DNA of 42,754 nucleotides. Source: Candidatus Lumbricidiphila eiseniae (GTDB lineage Bacteria; Actinomycetota; Actinomycetes; Actinomycetales; Microbacteriaceae). The stretch lies in NCBI GenBank assembly GCA_002529645.1, contig NAEP01000015.1, forward strand, positions 1 through 42,754, read 5' to 3'. The notes beneath the pieces are model-generated. The model was not told the origin of the DNA and did no database searches. It saw only the letters and a program-made list of their open reading frames with translations. This document shows, in pieces, positions 1 to 8,112 of the stretch. The stretch's first letter is position 1; every line of letters begins with the position of its first letter. Position numbers and translations under genes: made by a program.

Positions 1-123
1 ACACCCCACACACCACCCCAACACCACACGAATCAACACGCAAACCCTCAAACACAACCCACCCCCTCCACCCGGACACCCTTGCCACAACAAACACTAA
101 CCCGACACCACCACCCACAAAAC
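1..123. other. Strand-asymmetric A/C-rich intergenic sequence
   Basis: The plus strand here is made almost only of A and C, so the minus strand is almost only G and T. I see no ORF with a credible start. It directly precedes the CRISPR-like array and could be its flank or leader side, or the tail of a more degenerate repeat series (a weak box-like sequence ends near 81). No function can be assigned. Confidence 0.4.
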
Positions 124-574
124 AACACACCAACCACCTGTGGATAACCCCGACGGAGGCACCACCCATCACACATCCTGCCGACCCCAACCACATGCGG
201 ACAACCCCTCCGGGCGGGAATGTGATGTTCTCCGTGGTGACCTCAACCAGGCTGCGCACAGATACCCCATCAGCGACGAGGCGGAAATCCTGAAGTACCC
301 GCCTCGACCAGGCTGCGCACAGATACCCCGAGTGCCGGGATGCTTCGGTTGACGAGCTGCGCCCTCGACCAGGCTGCGCACGGATACCCCCAGGGGGAAC
401 TGGGTAAGGAAGGCGACTCGGAACCTCGACCAGGCTGCGCACGGATACCCCACCTGCCCCTTAGCGGGGGGTCCGCGGGCACGTTCCTCGACCAGGCTGC
501 GCGCGGATGCCCCCTCCGGGTGGGAATGTGAGTGTCTCTATTCCGGGCTGGCCCCGATCATATGTGGGTAACTC
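124..574. CRISPR. Cas-less CRISPR-like array, 61-base period
   Basis: Five near-identical 28-base repeats lie at 241-268, 302-329, 363-390, 424-451 and 486-513, beginning CCTCGACCAGGCTGCGCACG and ending GATACCCC. Starts are 61, 61, 61 and 62 bases apart, giving 33-34-base spacers that mostly differ from each other. Degenerate copies in register end at 151, 208 and 574. A 28+33 geometry is typical of type I-E arrays. The minus-strand reading shares only about 12 of 28 positions with a generic I-E repeat, and the stem is poor. Two spacer positions (209-233 and 514-538) are homologous, which is unusual for independently acquired spacers. No cas gene is in the window; one could lie left of position 1. 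An intergenic tandem repeat family is the alternative. Confidence 0.5.
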
Positions 575-853
575 CGAGGAACCGCCCGTTTAACAGTGTG
601 TGGGATCTGGTGGTTTCAGTGGTGGTTAGCTCTCTTGAACCGGTCCGCGGAGGTGATCGTGGGCACGTTGAGGGCGGGTTGCTATCTGAACACCGTCGCA
701 TGATGCTGCAATCCCAGGTCCTCAAGATCGCATCGACCACCACCGGGCACGTCGTACCCAGCAGGCGCGAGGATCATTCCGAAAGTCCCGCGGCAACTTT
801 CTCGGTAATCCCGCTGATGGTGTCCTTAGATGTTGTTCCCACGGAGGTTGTGT
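575..853. other. Gene-free stretch between repeat loci
   Basis: About 280 bases with no ORF that resembles a protein. The open frames here have no ribosome binding site and no recognisable product. No clear repeat, terminator or promoter was found. Confidence 0.4.
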
Positions 854-946
854 GTGGTGTCTATCCACGAACGCTCGGCACATACCGCGGCGGGGTCGGC
901 TGCGGCGACGGCGAGTGGTGTCTATCCACGAACGCTCGGCACGTAC
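854..946. repeat. Direct repeat pair, 61-base period (locus 2)
   Basis: The 28-base sequence at 854-881, starting GTGGTGTCTATCCACGAACG, recurs without mismatch at 915-942; over 32 bases only one position differs. The offset is exactly 61, so the spacer is 33 bases, the same geometry as the array at 124-574 but with a different repeat sequence. It may be a relic two-repeat CRISPR-like unit or a local duplication. Confidence 0.5.
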
Positions 947-1053
947 TTCGCAGACCCGTATGCGGCGCGGCAGCGCGGAGCCAACGGGCACCGCAACGGC
1001 CAAACCCTCGCCGTATGCTGCCCCGCTGCAATAGCAGACACCCATACAAGCAA

Positions 1054-1141
1054 GTTCTACCTACGCCTGCGTTGTGTCTGCTGTGTGCGGCACCACCTCT
1101 GAATAGACGGATGCGTTCTACCTACGCGTGCGTTGTGTCTG
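1054..1141. repeat. Direct repeat pair, 61-base period (locus 3)
   Basis: The 27-base sequences at 1054-1080 and 1115-1141 differ at one position; they begin GTTCTACCTACGC and end TGCGTTGTGTCTG. The offset is again 61. Laid over a generic type I-E CRISPR repeat it matches at about 16 positions, including the central CGCGTGCG, and ACGC-GCGT forms a small stem. The second copy contains the stop codon of the adjacent DUF2304 gene (1122-1124), so the end of that protein is made of repeat sequence. Confidence 0.5.
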
Positions 1142-1505
1142 TGCTGATCTCAGCCGACGGAGACTCCAAGGAATTCAATCGCATGTCCAACAGCGCGATT
1201 TCCTCGGCAAGCACTCTGTTCTTAGCCTCTAGGCTCGTGAGCTCGGCGCTGTGCTGGATGTTAACAAGAACAAGAATGGCAATGCTGACAAAGTACACGA
1301 GGTTTGCCGGAACCTGAACGCCGATGAGCTCTGCGGCAGCCTGAACAATCGGCGGATACACCCCAATCACTAGGGCGAGCAGGCCCGCAACCAGCCACCA
1401 CAACGCGTGACGCTCGCGAAGTCGGCGACGGCGCAACAGTTCGACGACAACACCCAGCGTCACGATAGCTGACACGATGCCGAGAATGTAGAGTGCAACA
1501 GTCAT
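1122..1505 (-). CDS. DUF2304 family membrane protein
   Basis: 127-residue protein. Two hydrophobic helices (about residues 3-22 and 35-55) flank a basic RRRRLRER stretch, a third follows near 68-82, and the C-terminal part is a likely coiled coil (SLEAKNRVLAEEIALLDMRL). This matches DUF2304 proteins, usually encoded beside DPM1-type glycosyltransferases and thought to help membrane-linked glycan assembly. The start at 1505 is preferred over an in-frame start at 1595 because its ATG overlaps the stop of the upstream glycosyltransferase (ATGA), and because the extra residues are Cys-rich and unlike the family. The last residues lie inside a 61-base-period repeat, so the C-terminus may have been remodelled. 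Confidence 0.8.
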   Translation of the reverse strand: MTVALYILGIVSAIVTLGVVVELLRRRRLRERHALWWLVAGLLALVIGVYPPIVQAAAELIGVQVPANLVYFVSIAILVLVNIQHSAELTSLEAKNRVLAEEIALLDMRLNSLESPSAEISTDTTHA

Positions 1506-2224
1506 TGGTTCCTCGCAGTCCGTGCTCTGCTCGGTCGCGCAAGCGCAAAAAAGAGCGCGACAACAGCACGTGCTAAGTAGACAGCTGCTTTCCACGGATT
1601 ATGTGACGGCTGACCACCAGCTCGGGGTCGCATTGCCACGGGCACCTGCCGAACAGTGCACCCGTGGCGAGTCGCAATCACCAGCGCTTCGACCGTATCG
1701 CCCAAATATTCGGCTGGATACTCCTCAGAAAACAGCTGAACCGCCTTGGGCCCACACGCTCTGAATCCGGATGTTGTGTCGGTCAGTTTGGTGCGTGTTG
1801 TCCTGCTCAGTGTCACCGAGAGAAACGCCATCGCCCATTTTCGTGGACCTCGTACGTAGTAGTCACCTTCACCGGCAAAACGGGCCCCAATCACAACATC
1901 AGCGCCGTCGAGCGCGGCAAGCATCGCCATAACCTGTCGCGGATCATGCTGACCATCCGCATCAATTTGCACAACATAGCGATACCCGCCGCGGACACCA
2001 TACTTGAACCCGAGACGCATCGCACCACCCACCCCCAGGTTAAACGGCAGAACCGCGACCGTCGCGCCAGCTTCCCGGGCACGCGAGGCTGTGTCATCAG
2101 CCGACCCATCATCCACAACAAGACACGTGACCCCCTGCAGGTTGGCAAAAATCTCGTGCACAACCGACCCGACCGTCGCCTCCTCGTTAAAGGCGGGCAC
2201 CACAACGAGGGTTTGGGCGAGCAT
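1502..2224 (-). CDS. GT2 family glycosyltransferase (polyprenyl-phosphate type)
   Basis: 240-residue cytoplasmic family 2 glycosyltransferase. It has the N-terminal VVVPAFNEE nucleotide-sugar motif, VVDDGSADDT, and the DADGQHD metal-binding motif near residue 90, followed by DTTSGFRACG. That set is typical of DPM1/polyprenyl-phosphate glycosyltransferases that charge a lipid carrier with a sugar. Coupling with DUF2304 by ATGA overlap fits a small membrane glycosylation unit. I chose ATG 2224 because the conserved domain begins there; a GTG at 2308 would add 28 low-complexity residues. The ribosome binding site is weak in either case. The sugar cannot be told from sequence. Confidence 0.83.
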   Translation of the reverse strand: MLAQTLVVVPAFNEEATVGSVVHEIFANLQGVTCLVVDDGSADDTASRAREAGATVAVLPFNLGVGGAMRLGFKYGVRGGYRYVVQIDADGQHDPRQVMAMLAALDGADVVIGARFAGEGDYYVRGPRKWAMAFLSVTLSRTTRTKLTDTTSGFRACGPKAVQLFSEEYPAEYLGDTVEALVIATRHGCTVRQVPVAMRPRAGGQPSHNPWKAAVYLARAVVALFFALARPSRARTARNQ

Positions 2225-2400
2225 TGAGGTCGCAGTGGAGTTCCCGTCAGCACCACCGGTAGTGTGGTTCCTGGTAGCGTGGACGACTCCCCCCCTAGCC
2301 ACGACCACCGCTATCCCCGGCCTCGGGTAGGCTGTCTAGGTCCATTTCAGCACACTCGCATTAGTATCGATAGCTGCGCCACATGATAGGAGAGCACCCG
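2225..2400. promoter_or_regulatory. Divergent intergenic region between GT2 and DUF2142 genes
   Basis: This 176-base gap separates two divergently transcribed surface-glycan genes and must hold both promoters. I could not assign -35/-10 pairs with confidence. An AGGAGA ribosome binding site lies about nine bases before ATG 2401. Confidence 0.4.
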
Positions 2401-3984
2401 ATGAGCGTAGCATCCGATAGCCATCCCGTGACAACAACGGAGAATCGCTTCTCAGCAGAGGCAGCACAACCCAGTTCAAGACGAGTTCGGATGATCCGAA
2501 TCATCGCTGCGGTCATCGCACCGGTCATGCTGGCCGTCGCACTGGGCACCTGGGCTCTTGCGTCACCCGTCGGATCTAGCCCGGACGAGGATTTTCACCT
2601 TAACAGCATTTGGTGCGGTAACGGAATACGCCAGGGACTGTGCGAGGCCGGTGCTACCGATCAATCACGCAGTGTCCCGTCCGCGCTACACGAGAGCTCA
2701 CACTGCTTCGCCGGTAAACCGACGCAAACCCCCACCTGTCTACTCAGCCCCTACGAAAAATTCGTCGACACCACTCGAGGTAACTTCAACAACAGCAATG
2801 AGGTCAGTGGGAGTGGTTATCCAACTCTCTACTACGCAGTAATGGGGCTCATCGCATCGAAGCACGTTACCACGTCTGTCATCGTGATGCGCTTACTTAA
2901 CGTCCTCATCTATGTCGGCCTCATTACCGCTCTCGGCCTCCTCCTGAGCCCGGCACGACGTGGGATTTTACTCTGGTCAATCCCCATCACAATCGTCCCG
3001 TTTGGAATGTTTCTTATTCCGAGCATCAACCCCTCCGGTTGGGGTCTGATATCGGCGTCAACGCTGTGGTTGGCGTTAGTGGGATACTTCGAAGCCGATT
3101 CGACGCGTCGGCGAATCGGTTTTGGTGCCATCGCCCTGGCCGCCTACGCGATAGGGGTCGGTGCGCGCGCCGACGCCGGTGCCTATGCGGTCGTCGCGAT
3201 CGTCATCGCGATAATTCTGACGGCACAACGCACGCGACGGTTTGTGTTGCTCTCGATCCCGCCACTGCTTTCCATCATTGTCGCCATCGTGATCTTCCTG
3301 CAGCTGGGGCAGAACGATCCGACAGCCAGAGGCTCCGAACCAAGGCCGAACTCAGAGATGTTCCTCAACTTCTTCAGACTCCCAGAACTGTGGGCCGGGT
3401 CATTTGGTACATGGGGTCTAGGATGGCTCGACACCACCCTACCCGGAACGGTGTGGGCCCTCGCCTTCCTTGTCTTTGCCGGAATGACCTTCCGTGCATT
3501 CGGCAGGTTCAGTCGGCGCACGCTTCTGGCAACACTCGGAACTGGATTCTTTCTGGTTGCGATACCACTCGCAGTGTTGTTCCGCAACCACCTGCTTGTC
3601 GGTACTCTCATTCAGCCGCGATACCTACTACCCCTCCTGATAATCCTGGCGGGAGTCATGCTCTTTTCATGGACCGGTGAATCCGTTGGTCTCTCTCGAG
3701 CACAAATAGCGGTAGTCGTGGCTATGCTTGCCATCGCCAATACGGTCGCACTCCACGTCAATATGCGTCGGTACCTCACCGGCACCGATACCATATCTCT
3801 CAACCTTAACTCCCAAGTGGAATGGTGGTGGGCAATCCCGGTTAGCCCACTAACGGTGTGGGTTGTCGGAACGCTTACATTCGCACTGTCCCTAGCCGCA
3901 ATCGCTACGCTAGCCTTCACTGATCGATATCGGAGGGTGGCACCACCACAGAGCCAAGGGCTGTTATCCGAGCAGTTACGCTAA
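2401..3984 (+). CDS. DUF2142 family polytopic membrane protein
   Basis: 527-residue integral membrane protein with about ten to twelve hydrophobic helices. The first (about 32-55) is followed by an extracytoplasmic loop with SSPDEDFHL; the PDE-type acidic motif after helix 1 resembles the active-site loop of GT-C glycosyltransferases. DUF2142 proteins are commonly found in surface polysaccharide loci and are thought to transfer lipid-linked sugars outside the membrane. The start at 2401 is chosen for its AGGAGA site; ATG 2383 lies upstream of it. It is divergent from the GT2/DUF2304 pair, which could supply lipid-linked sugar (inference). Confidence 0.78.
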   Translation: MSVASDSHPVTTTENRFSAEAAQPSSRRVRMIRIIAAVIAPVMLAVALGTWALASPVGSSPDEDFHLNSIWCGNGIRQGLCEAGATDQSRSVPSALHESSHCFAGKPTQTPTCLLSPYEKFVDTTRGNFNNSNEVSGSGYPTLYYAVMGLIASKHVTTSVIVMRLLNVLIYVGLITALGLLLSPARRGILLWSIPITIVPFGMFLIPSINPSGWGLISASTLWLALVGYFEADSTRRRIGFGAIALAAYAIGVGARADAGAYAVVAIVIAIILTAQRTRRFVLLSIPPLLSIIVAIVIFLQLGQNDPTARGSEPRPNSEMFLNFFRLPELWAGSFGTWGLGWLDTTLPGTVWALAFLVFAGMTFRAFGRFSRRTLLATLGTGFFLVAIPLAVLFRNHLLVGTLIQPRYLLPLLIILAGVMLFSWTGESVGLSRAQIAVVVAMLAIANTVALHVNMRRYLTGTDTISLNLNSQVEWWWAIPVSPLTVWVVGTLTFALSLAAIATLAFTDRYRRVAPPQSQGLLSEQLR

Positions 3985-4066
3985 AACGTTCCTAGCCCGA
4001 GCAGCAGTGCTGGCAGGAGCCGACATTACCGCACAAAACTAACGAAGCGCCCTTCACCCCGCAGTG

Positions 4067-5068
4067 CTAGAACTGAAATCCGGTTGGGAACGGATCACTC
4101 GGGTCGCACAGATACTGAGCCATCCCGGTGACCCATGCTCGTCCCGTAATTATCGGAACAACGGCCGGGCGACCGGCGACCGTTGTTTCCGCGATGAGAC
4201 GACCCACAAACCGACTACCAATAAACGACTCATTAGTGAAGTCTTCGTGCAAACCCAACTCACCATGAGCCCACAGCTCCGCCATCCGCGCCGATGTGCC
4301 GGTGCCGCACGGCGACCGATCAAACCAACCGGGGTAGATCGCCATTGCGTGCCGCGAGAGCCGGGCATCCGAACCGGGTGCAATGAACTCCACGTGGTGA
4401 CAGTGATCAAGCCCCGCAATCTCGGGATGCCTCGGCGGTACCTGTTCGTTAATGGCATCCATAATCGCAAGGCCCGCGCTGAGGATATCGTGCTGACGAG
4501 CACGATCAAACGGCAAACCGACCGCATCGAGATCGACCATGGCGTAAAAGTTTCCGCCGAACGCCATCGAATACGGAACCTGTCCGAACCCCGGAACATC
4601 GATCTGTGCATCCAACACGTCAACATAACTGGGAACATTCTCCAGGGTGACGCTCTGCGCGTGACCATCTTTCACCGCCACCCGCGCAGTGACAAGCCCG
4701 GCGGGGGTGTCGAGCCGAATAACAGTCTCCGGCTCCACAACCGCCACCATCCCCGTCTCGACGAGCACCGTGGCAACACCGATCGTGCCGTGCCCACACA
4801 TGGGCAGACACCCCGACACCTCAATGTAGACAACACCCCAGTCACAGTCATCCCGAGTGGGTGGCTGCAAGATCGCGCCACTCATCGCGGCGTGGCCGCG
4901 GGGCTCGTTCATAAGAAACAGTCGCAGATCGTCGAGATTCGCCATAAAGTACAGGCGCCTCTCGTTCATGGTCGAACCGGGGATAACCCCGACTCCACCG
5001 GTGACAACCCGTGTCGGCATTCCCTCGGTGTGGGAATCGACAGCGTGAATGACTCGCTGTGAGCGCAT
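4067..5068 (-). CDS. Proline racemase family: probable 4-hydroxyproline 2-epimerase
   Basis: 333 residues, normal for the family. Both catalytic cysteines are present: Cys91 in PMCGHGT and Cys254 in DRSPCGTG. A Cys/Cys pair is the two-base racemase/epimerase arrangement (proline racemase or 4-hydroxyproline 2-epimerase), not the dehydratase variants that replace one Cys. The gene is last in a run encoding a DapA-type deaminase and a D-amino-acid dehydrogenase, which fits epimerisation of trans-4-hydroxy-L-proline to the cis-D isomer as the pathway's entry step. It starts nine bases after the deaminase stop, with a poor ribosome binding site. Proline racemase itself remains possible. Confidence 0.85.
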   Translation of the reverse strand: MRSQRVIHAVDSHTEGMPTRVVTGGVGVIPGSTMNERRLYFMANLDDLRLFLMNEPRGHAAMSGAILQPPTRDDCDWGVVYIEVSGCLPMCGHGTIGVATVLVETGMVAVVEPETVIRLDTPAGLVTARVAVKDGHAQSVTLENVPSYVDVLDAQIDVPGFGQVPYSMAFGGNFYAMVDLDAVGLPFDRARQHDILSAGLAIMDAINEQVPPRHPEIAGLDHCHHVEFIAPGSDARLSRHAMAIYPGWFDRSPCGTGTSARMAELWAHGELGLHEDFTNESFIGSRFVGRLIAETTVAGRPAVVPIITGRAWVTGMAQYLCDPSDPFPTGFQF

Positions 5069-5077
5069 GCGCAGACT

Positions 5078-5992
5078 CTAGCGGCTCGCGATGTAGTCAA
5101 GCGCCCGCTTCGTATCGCGCCGTACCTGCTGTTCGTGTCCCGCCGAGAGGGGGCCGCGGGGGGGCCGGGTGCGGCCACCATAGCTCTGGCCGGTCAGGTC
5201 GATCGACAGCTTGATGGCCTGCACAAACTCTGTCTTCGTGTCCCACCGGAACACCGCAACGAGGTACTTATACAGTTCACGTGCCTCCGCAATTTTTCCG
5301 GCCTGCACGAGGTCGTAGATCTCTACCGCCTGCTTCGGGAACGCGTTCGGATAGCCCGCGAACCATCCGACCGCACCCACAACCAGCGACTCAAACAACA
5401 GATCGTCAGCGCCAGCGACCACCTGGATGTCACACAGCTCCTGAATTTCAAGCACCCGCCGGACATCGGTCGAGAACTCCTTCACCGCGACAATGTTCTC
5501 CAACTGGAACAGTTCGGCGATGAGATCGGGAGTGAGGTCAACCTTCGTGTCGATCGGATTGTTGTACATCATGATGGGCAGTCCGACATCGTTCAGTCGC
5601 GTGAAGTGCTCGATAACCTCGGAGCGATTTGCCCGGTAGATCGTCGGGGGCAACGCAAGAACACCGTCGGCGCCGTCCTGCTTCGCAAGCTCCGCCCACT
5701 TCACGGCCTGGTGCCAGCCGACACCGTGTACACCGGCGACGACAAGACCCCGGTCCCCGACCGTTTCCACGGCAACCTGGATGACCCGGCGCCGCTCCTC
5801 ATCGGTCAGGCTCGAGTACTCACCCAGCGACCCGTTCGGGCCGACCCCGCGACATCCATTGTTCATGAGGAAGTCGCAGTGTGCGGCAAATCGGTCATAG
5901 TCGACAGCGAGCCCGGCGGGGGCGTGTGCATCCTCCTTGAACGCGAGAGTGGTTGCGACAATGACGCCACCGAGATCGAACTTTTTGGTCAT
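5078..5992 (-). CDS. DapA-family lyase: probable 1-pyrroline-4-hydroxy-2-carboxylate deaminase
   Basis: 304-residue TIM-barrel protein of the dihydrodipicolinate synthase/N-acetylneuraminate lyase family. Visible signatures are GVGPNGSLGEYSSLTDEE (substrate carboxylate loop), the catalytic tyrosine in MMYNNP and the Schiff-base lysine in AVKEFS. In hydroxyproline catabolism this family removes ammonia from the dehydrogenase product to give alpha-ketoglutarate semialdehyde. The assignment rests on context, between the D-hydroxyproline dehydrogenase and epimerase genes; DapA itself would sit with lysine genes. AAAGGA precedes ATG 5992 by about nine bases. The C-terminal R/G/P-rich stretch (RTRPPRGPLSAG) is odd but in frame. 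Confidence 0.82.
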   Translation of the reverse strand: MTKKFDLGGVIVATTLAFKEDAHAPAGLAVDYDRFAAHCDFLMNNGCRGVGPNGSLGEYSSLTDEERRRVIQVAVETVGDRGLVVAGVHGVGWHQAVKWAELAKQDGADGVLALPPTIYRANRSEVIEHFTRLNDVGLPIMMYNNPIDTKVDLTPDLIAELFQLENIVAVKEFSTDVRRVLEIQELCDIQVVAGADDLLFESLVVGAVGWFAGYPNAFPKQAVEIYDLVQAGKIAEARELYKYLVAVFRWDTKTEFVQAIKLSIDLTGQSYGGRTRPPRGPLSAGHEQQVRRDTKRALDYIASR

Positions 5993-6028
5993 GAGAGCGG
6001 TCCTTTCGGGACAAATAATGGTGAGCAG

Positions 6029-7789
6029 TTAGGTGGATGTGGCTGGTTGGCCCGACGGACCGGTGGGTGAGCGCGGCGTGGGATCGGATCGGCGAGGTGT
6101 CGACCCGGATGGAACCGAGGGCGCAGCGGATGGAACCGAGGGCGCAGCGGATGGAACCGAGGGCGCAGCGGATGGAACCGAGGGCCTGGCGGATGGAACC
6201 GAGGGCCTGGCGGATGGGGACGGTGGCATAGCGGCGAGCTCGGCGAGGCGTACGGGGGTGGTAATCGGGCGACGGTCGGAAACAGCAACGGGCACGGGAG
6301 CAGGGAGCGATATCCGAGTGTGATCGATGTCCACCTCCGCGACACCGACCGTCGGCTCCCCGATCAGAAGATCTTCAACCGTCCGCCCACAGACTCGAGC
6401 CTGACACACACCCAACCCGGCGCGCGTTGTCATTCGTAGTGAACGCAGGCTGGGGCCGCCGGTTGCGGCGAGGGTGCTGCAGAAACGACCGTAGGTGACC
6501 TCCTCGCACCGACACACGATCGTGTCCTCGGTGAGCCACGCGGTCCAACCCGGCTGAATACCGTGGGCGGCTTCGATCCGCGCGGCAAATCCGGTGAAAA
6601 CGGTCGCACTCCGGCGGGCAGTTACCACCGCTGCATCCGCGGAGCACCCACCCGCGGCGGCGTGACCGGCGAGTTCCCCCTCCGCGAGTGCGGCATCGAC
6701 TCCACCAATCCGAGTGATCTCCCCCGCCGCAAAAACACCGGGAACGCTCGTGCGCTGGTCAGCGTCGACGACGACAAACCGGTCCGGCGAGAGGGCGCAT
6801 CCCGCCGCGATCGCAAGTTCGAGCCGGGGTGTAAAACCGTGGCTGACGCACACGGCATCCGCCTCAATTCTGCGAGCGGTTCCGGGAATCGGTGCCCACT
6901 GCGCATCGACCCGGGCAACTGTCACTGCCGCCACTCGATCCTCACCGTGCGCGGCAACGACCGCGTATCCGGTGCGGTAGGGAACCCGGTGGCGCAGTTG
7001 GCCTCGGATGTATCCGGCAAGCTCGCCGCTCTTGTGAGCTGCACCCGCCAACTGCCACGGTTTCGAGAGCCACCCCCGTATCATCTGCCGAGGGGTGGAT
7101 GCCTCGTACACACCCAGCACGGTCGCTCCCGTGCTCACAAGCGACGACGCAACGGGCAGCAAAAACGGGCCCGCGCCGGCAACAACAACACGCCGTCCCA
7201 CCGCAACCCGCTCCCCCTTGGCGTACGCCTGTGCGGCACCCGCCGTGAAAACTCCCGGCAGGTCCCAGCCCGGAAACGGGAGCGTGCGATCGTGCGCCCC
7301 GGTCGCGAGCACAAGGGTTCTCGGTTGGATGGTGCGCGGTTTTCGGCCTGTTCCGTCGGGTGGCCCGATCAGCGCGTGCACGGTCAACGGCACCGATGGC
7401 GCAGGTGATGCGATAGCCGTGCCATCCCTCGGGTCTTGTCGGTCGGTCGATTCTGTCGTCTCACCGTCACCGCGACGACCCGACTCCAGTGCCCAGACCT
7501 GAGCACCGAGAATGATCTCGCACCGCGGGGCATCCCGAAGCTCACAAACCAAACGCCGATACGTCGCCCAACCGTGGTGAAGAATCTCCTCGCGCGCTGC
7601 CCTGCGGGTCTCGGGCAGGTGCCGCCAGTACTGCCCACCGAGGGAATCAGCGGCATCGAGCAGGGTGACCGATGCACCACGCCGAAGCGCGGCACGCGCT
7701 GCTGCAAGCCCGGCCGGCCCCGCGCCAATGATGAGCACGTCCGGACGTAGGACACCGTCCATCCGATTGTCCCGGGGCACAGCACCGCT
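6029..7789 (-). CDS. D-hydroxyproline dehydrogenase FAD/NAD-binding subunit with BFD-type Fe-S domain and repeat tail
   Basis: About 587 residues; the start ATG spans 7790-7792 and overlaps the upstream gene by ATGA. Residues 19-50 carry the FAD Rossmann motif (GAGPAG), 203-210 a second GAGP motif, and 350-365 the usual VFAAGEITRIGG. A bacterioferritin-associated-ferredoxin-like cluster site follows: Cys427, Cys429, Cys463, Cys468. This is the HcnB/LhpE-like subunit of three-part dehydrogenases that oxidise D-amino acids. Homologues end near residue 520. Here about 65 extra residues rich in Pro/Ser/Ala follow, encoded by a 21-base tandem repeat. The tail is probably disordered and dispensable. 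Confidence 0.85.
   Translation of the reverse strand, partial: SGAVPRDNRMDGVLRPDVLIIGAGPAGLAAARAALRRGASVTLLDAADSLGGQYWRHLPETRRAAREEILHHGWATYRRLVCELRDAPRCEIILGAQVWALESGRRGDGETTESTDRQDPRDGTAIASPAPSVPLTVHALIGPPDGTGRKPRTIQPRTLVLATGAHDRTLPFPGWDLPGVFTAGAAQAYAKGERVAVGRRVVVAGAGPFLLPVASSLVSTGATVLGVYEASTPRQMIRGWLSKPWQLAGAAHKSGELAGYIRGQLRHRVPYRTGYAVVAAHGEDRVAAVTVARVDAQWAPIPGTARRIEADAVCVSHGFTPRLELAIAAGCALSPDRFVVVDADQRTSVPGVFAAGEITRIGGVDAALAEGELAGHAAAGGCSADAAVVTARRSATVFTGFAARIEAAHGIQPGWTAWLTEDTIVCRCEEVTYGRFCSTLAATGGPSLRSLRMTTRAGLGVCQARVCGRTVEDLLIGEPTVGVAEVDIDHTRISLPAPVPVAVSDRRPITTPVRLAELAAMPPSPSARPSVPSARPSVPSAAPSVPSAAPSVPSAAPSVPSGSTPRRSDPTPRSPTGPSGQPATST
6107..6211. repeat. 21-base minisatellite inside a coding region
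   Basis: Five head-to-tail 21-base units start at 6107, 6128, 6149, 6170 and 6191. Each reads GGATGGAACCGAGGGC plus a variable end (GCAGC in the first three, CTGGC in the last two), and a degenerate sixth follows. The unit is a multiple of three, so on the minus strand it adds seven-residue P/S/A repeats to the end of the FAD subunit without a frameshift. Near-identity of units points to recent or ongoing slippage. Confidence 0.92.
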
Positions 7790-8112
7790 CATTCGATCAC
7801 CTCGGGCACATCGTCGTGCTGGGTGGTGATGACATCACCCGGTTGCGCCCGTCGTTGGCACGCGCGGACATCCCGCTCGCCATTGACCGTGACAATGCAG
7901 TCAAAGCAGACACCAATCCCACAAAACAGGCCGCGCGGTTGCGCCCTGACCGAGGTTCGACGCCAACTGAGCCTGCCCGCGGCGAGGACAATCCCCGCTA
8001 TCGTCTGACCGGTCACACCCGTTAGCTCATCGCCATCCAACGTGAGAGTCAGTGGCTGCGGCTGATCGGGCCGAATCGGGTCAGATTCGGGCGAAAGAAG
8101 TCGGGCCGACAC
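7789..8112 (-). CDS. D-hydroxyproline dehydrogenase 2Fe-2S subunit
   Basis: 107-residue ferredoxin-like protein with the 2Fe-2S ligands Cys64, Cys69, Cys72 and Cys85 (FCGIGVCFDC ... RACQ). It matches the small HcnA/LhpF-type subunit that passes electrons within multi-subunit FAD amino-acid dehydrogenases. It begins with GTG, sharing one base with the stop of the upstream oxidoreductase gene (TAGTG), and its stop overlaps the next start, so all three subunits look translationally coupled. Confidence 0.85.
   Translation of the reverse strand: MSARLLSPESDPIRPDQPQPLTLTLDGDELTGVTGQTIAGIVLAAGRLSWRRTSVRAQPRGLFCGIGVCFDCIVTVNGERDVRACQRRAQPGDVITTQHDDVPEVIE

Noticed and set aside
139-571. DnaA-box-like words (TTATCCACA at 139-147, TTGTCCGCA at 196-204, TTACCCACA at 563-571, all on the minus strand) suggesting a replication origin.
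   Set aside because: They fall inside the degenerate 61-base repeats, the well-conserved repeats lack them, and no dnaA, dnaN, rpmH or other origin genes are near.
532-1317. Long plus-strand ORF of 261 codons.
   Set aside because: It crosses the repeat loci and runs antisense into DUF2304, has no ribosome binding site and no protein-like pattern.
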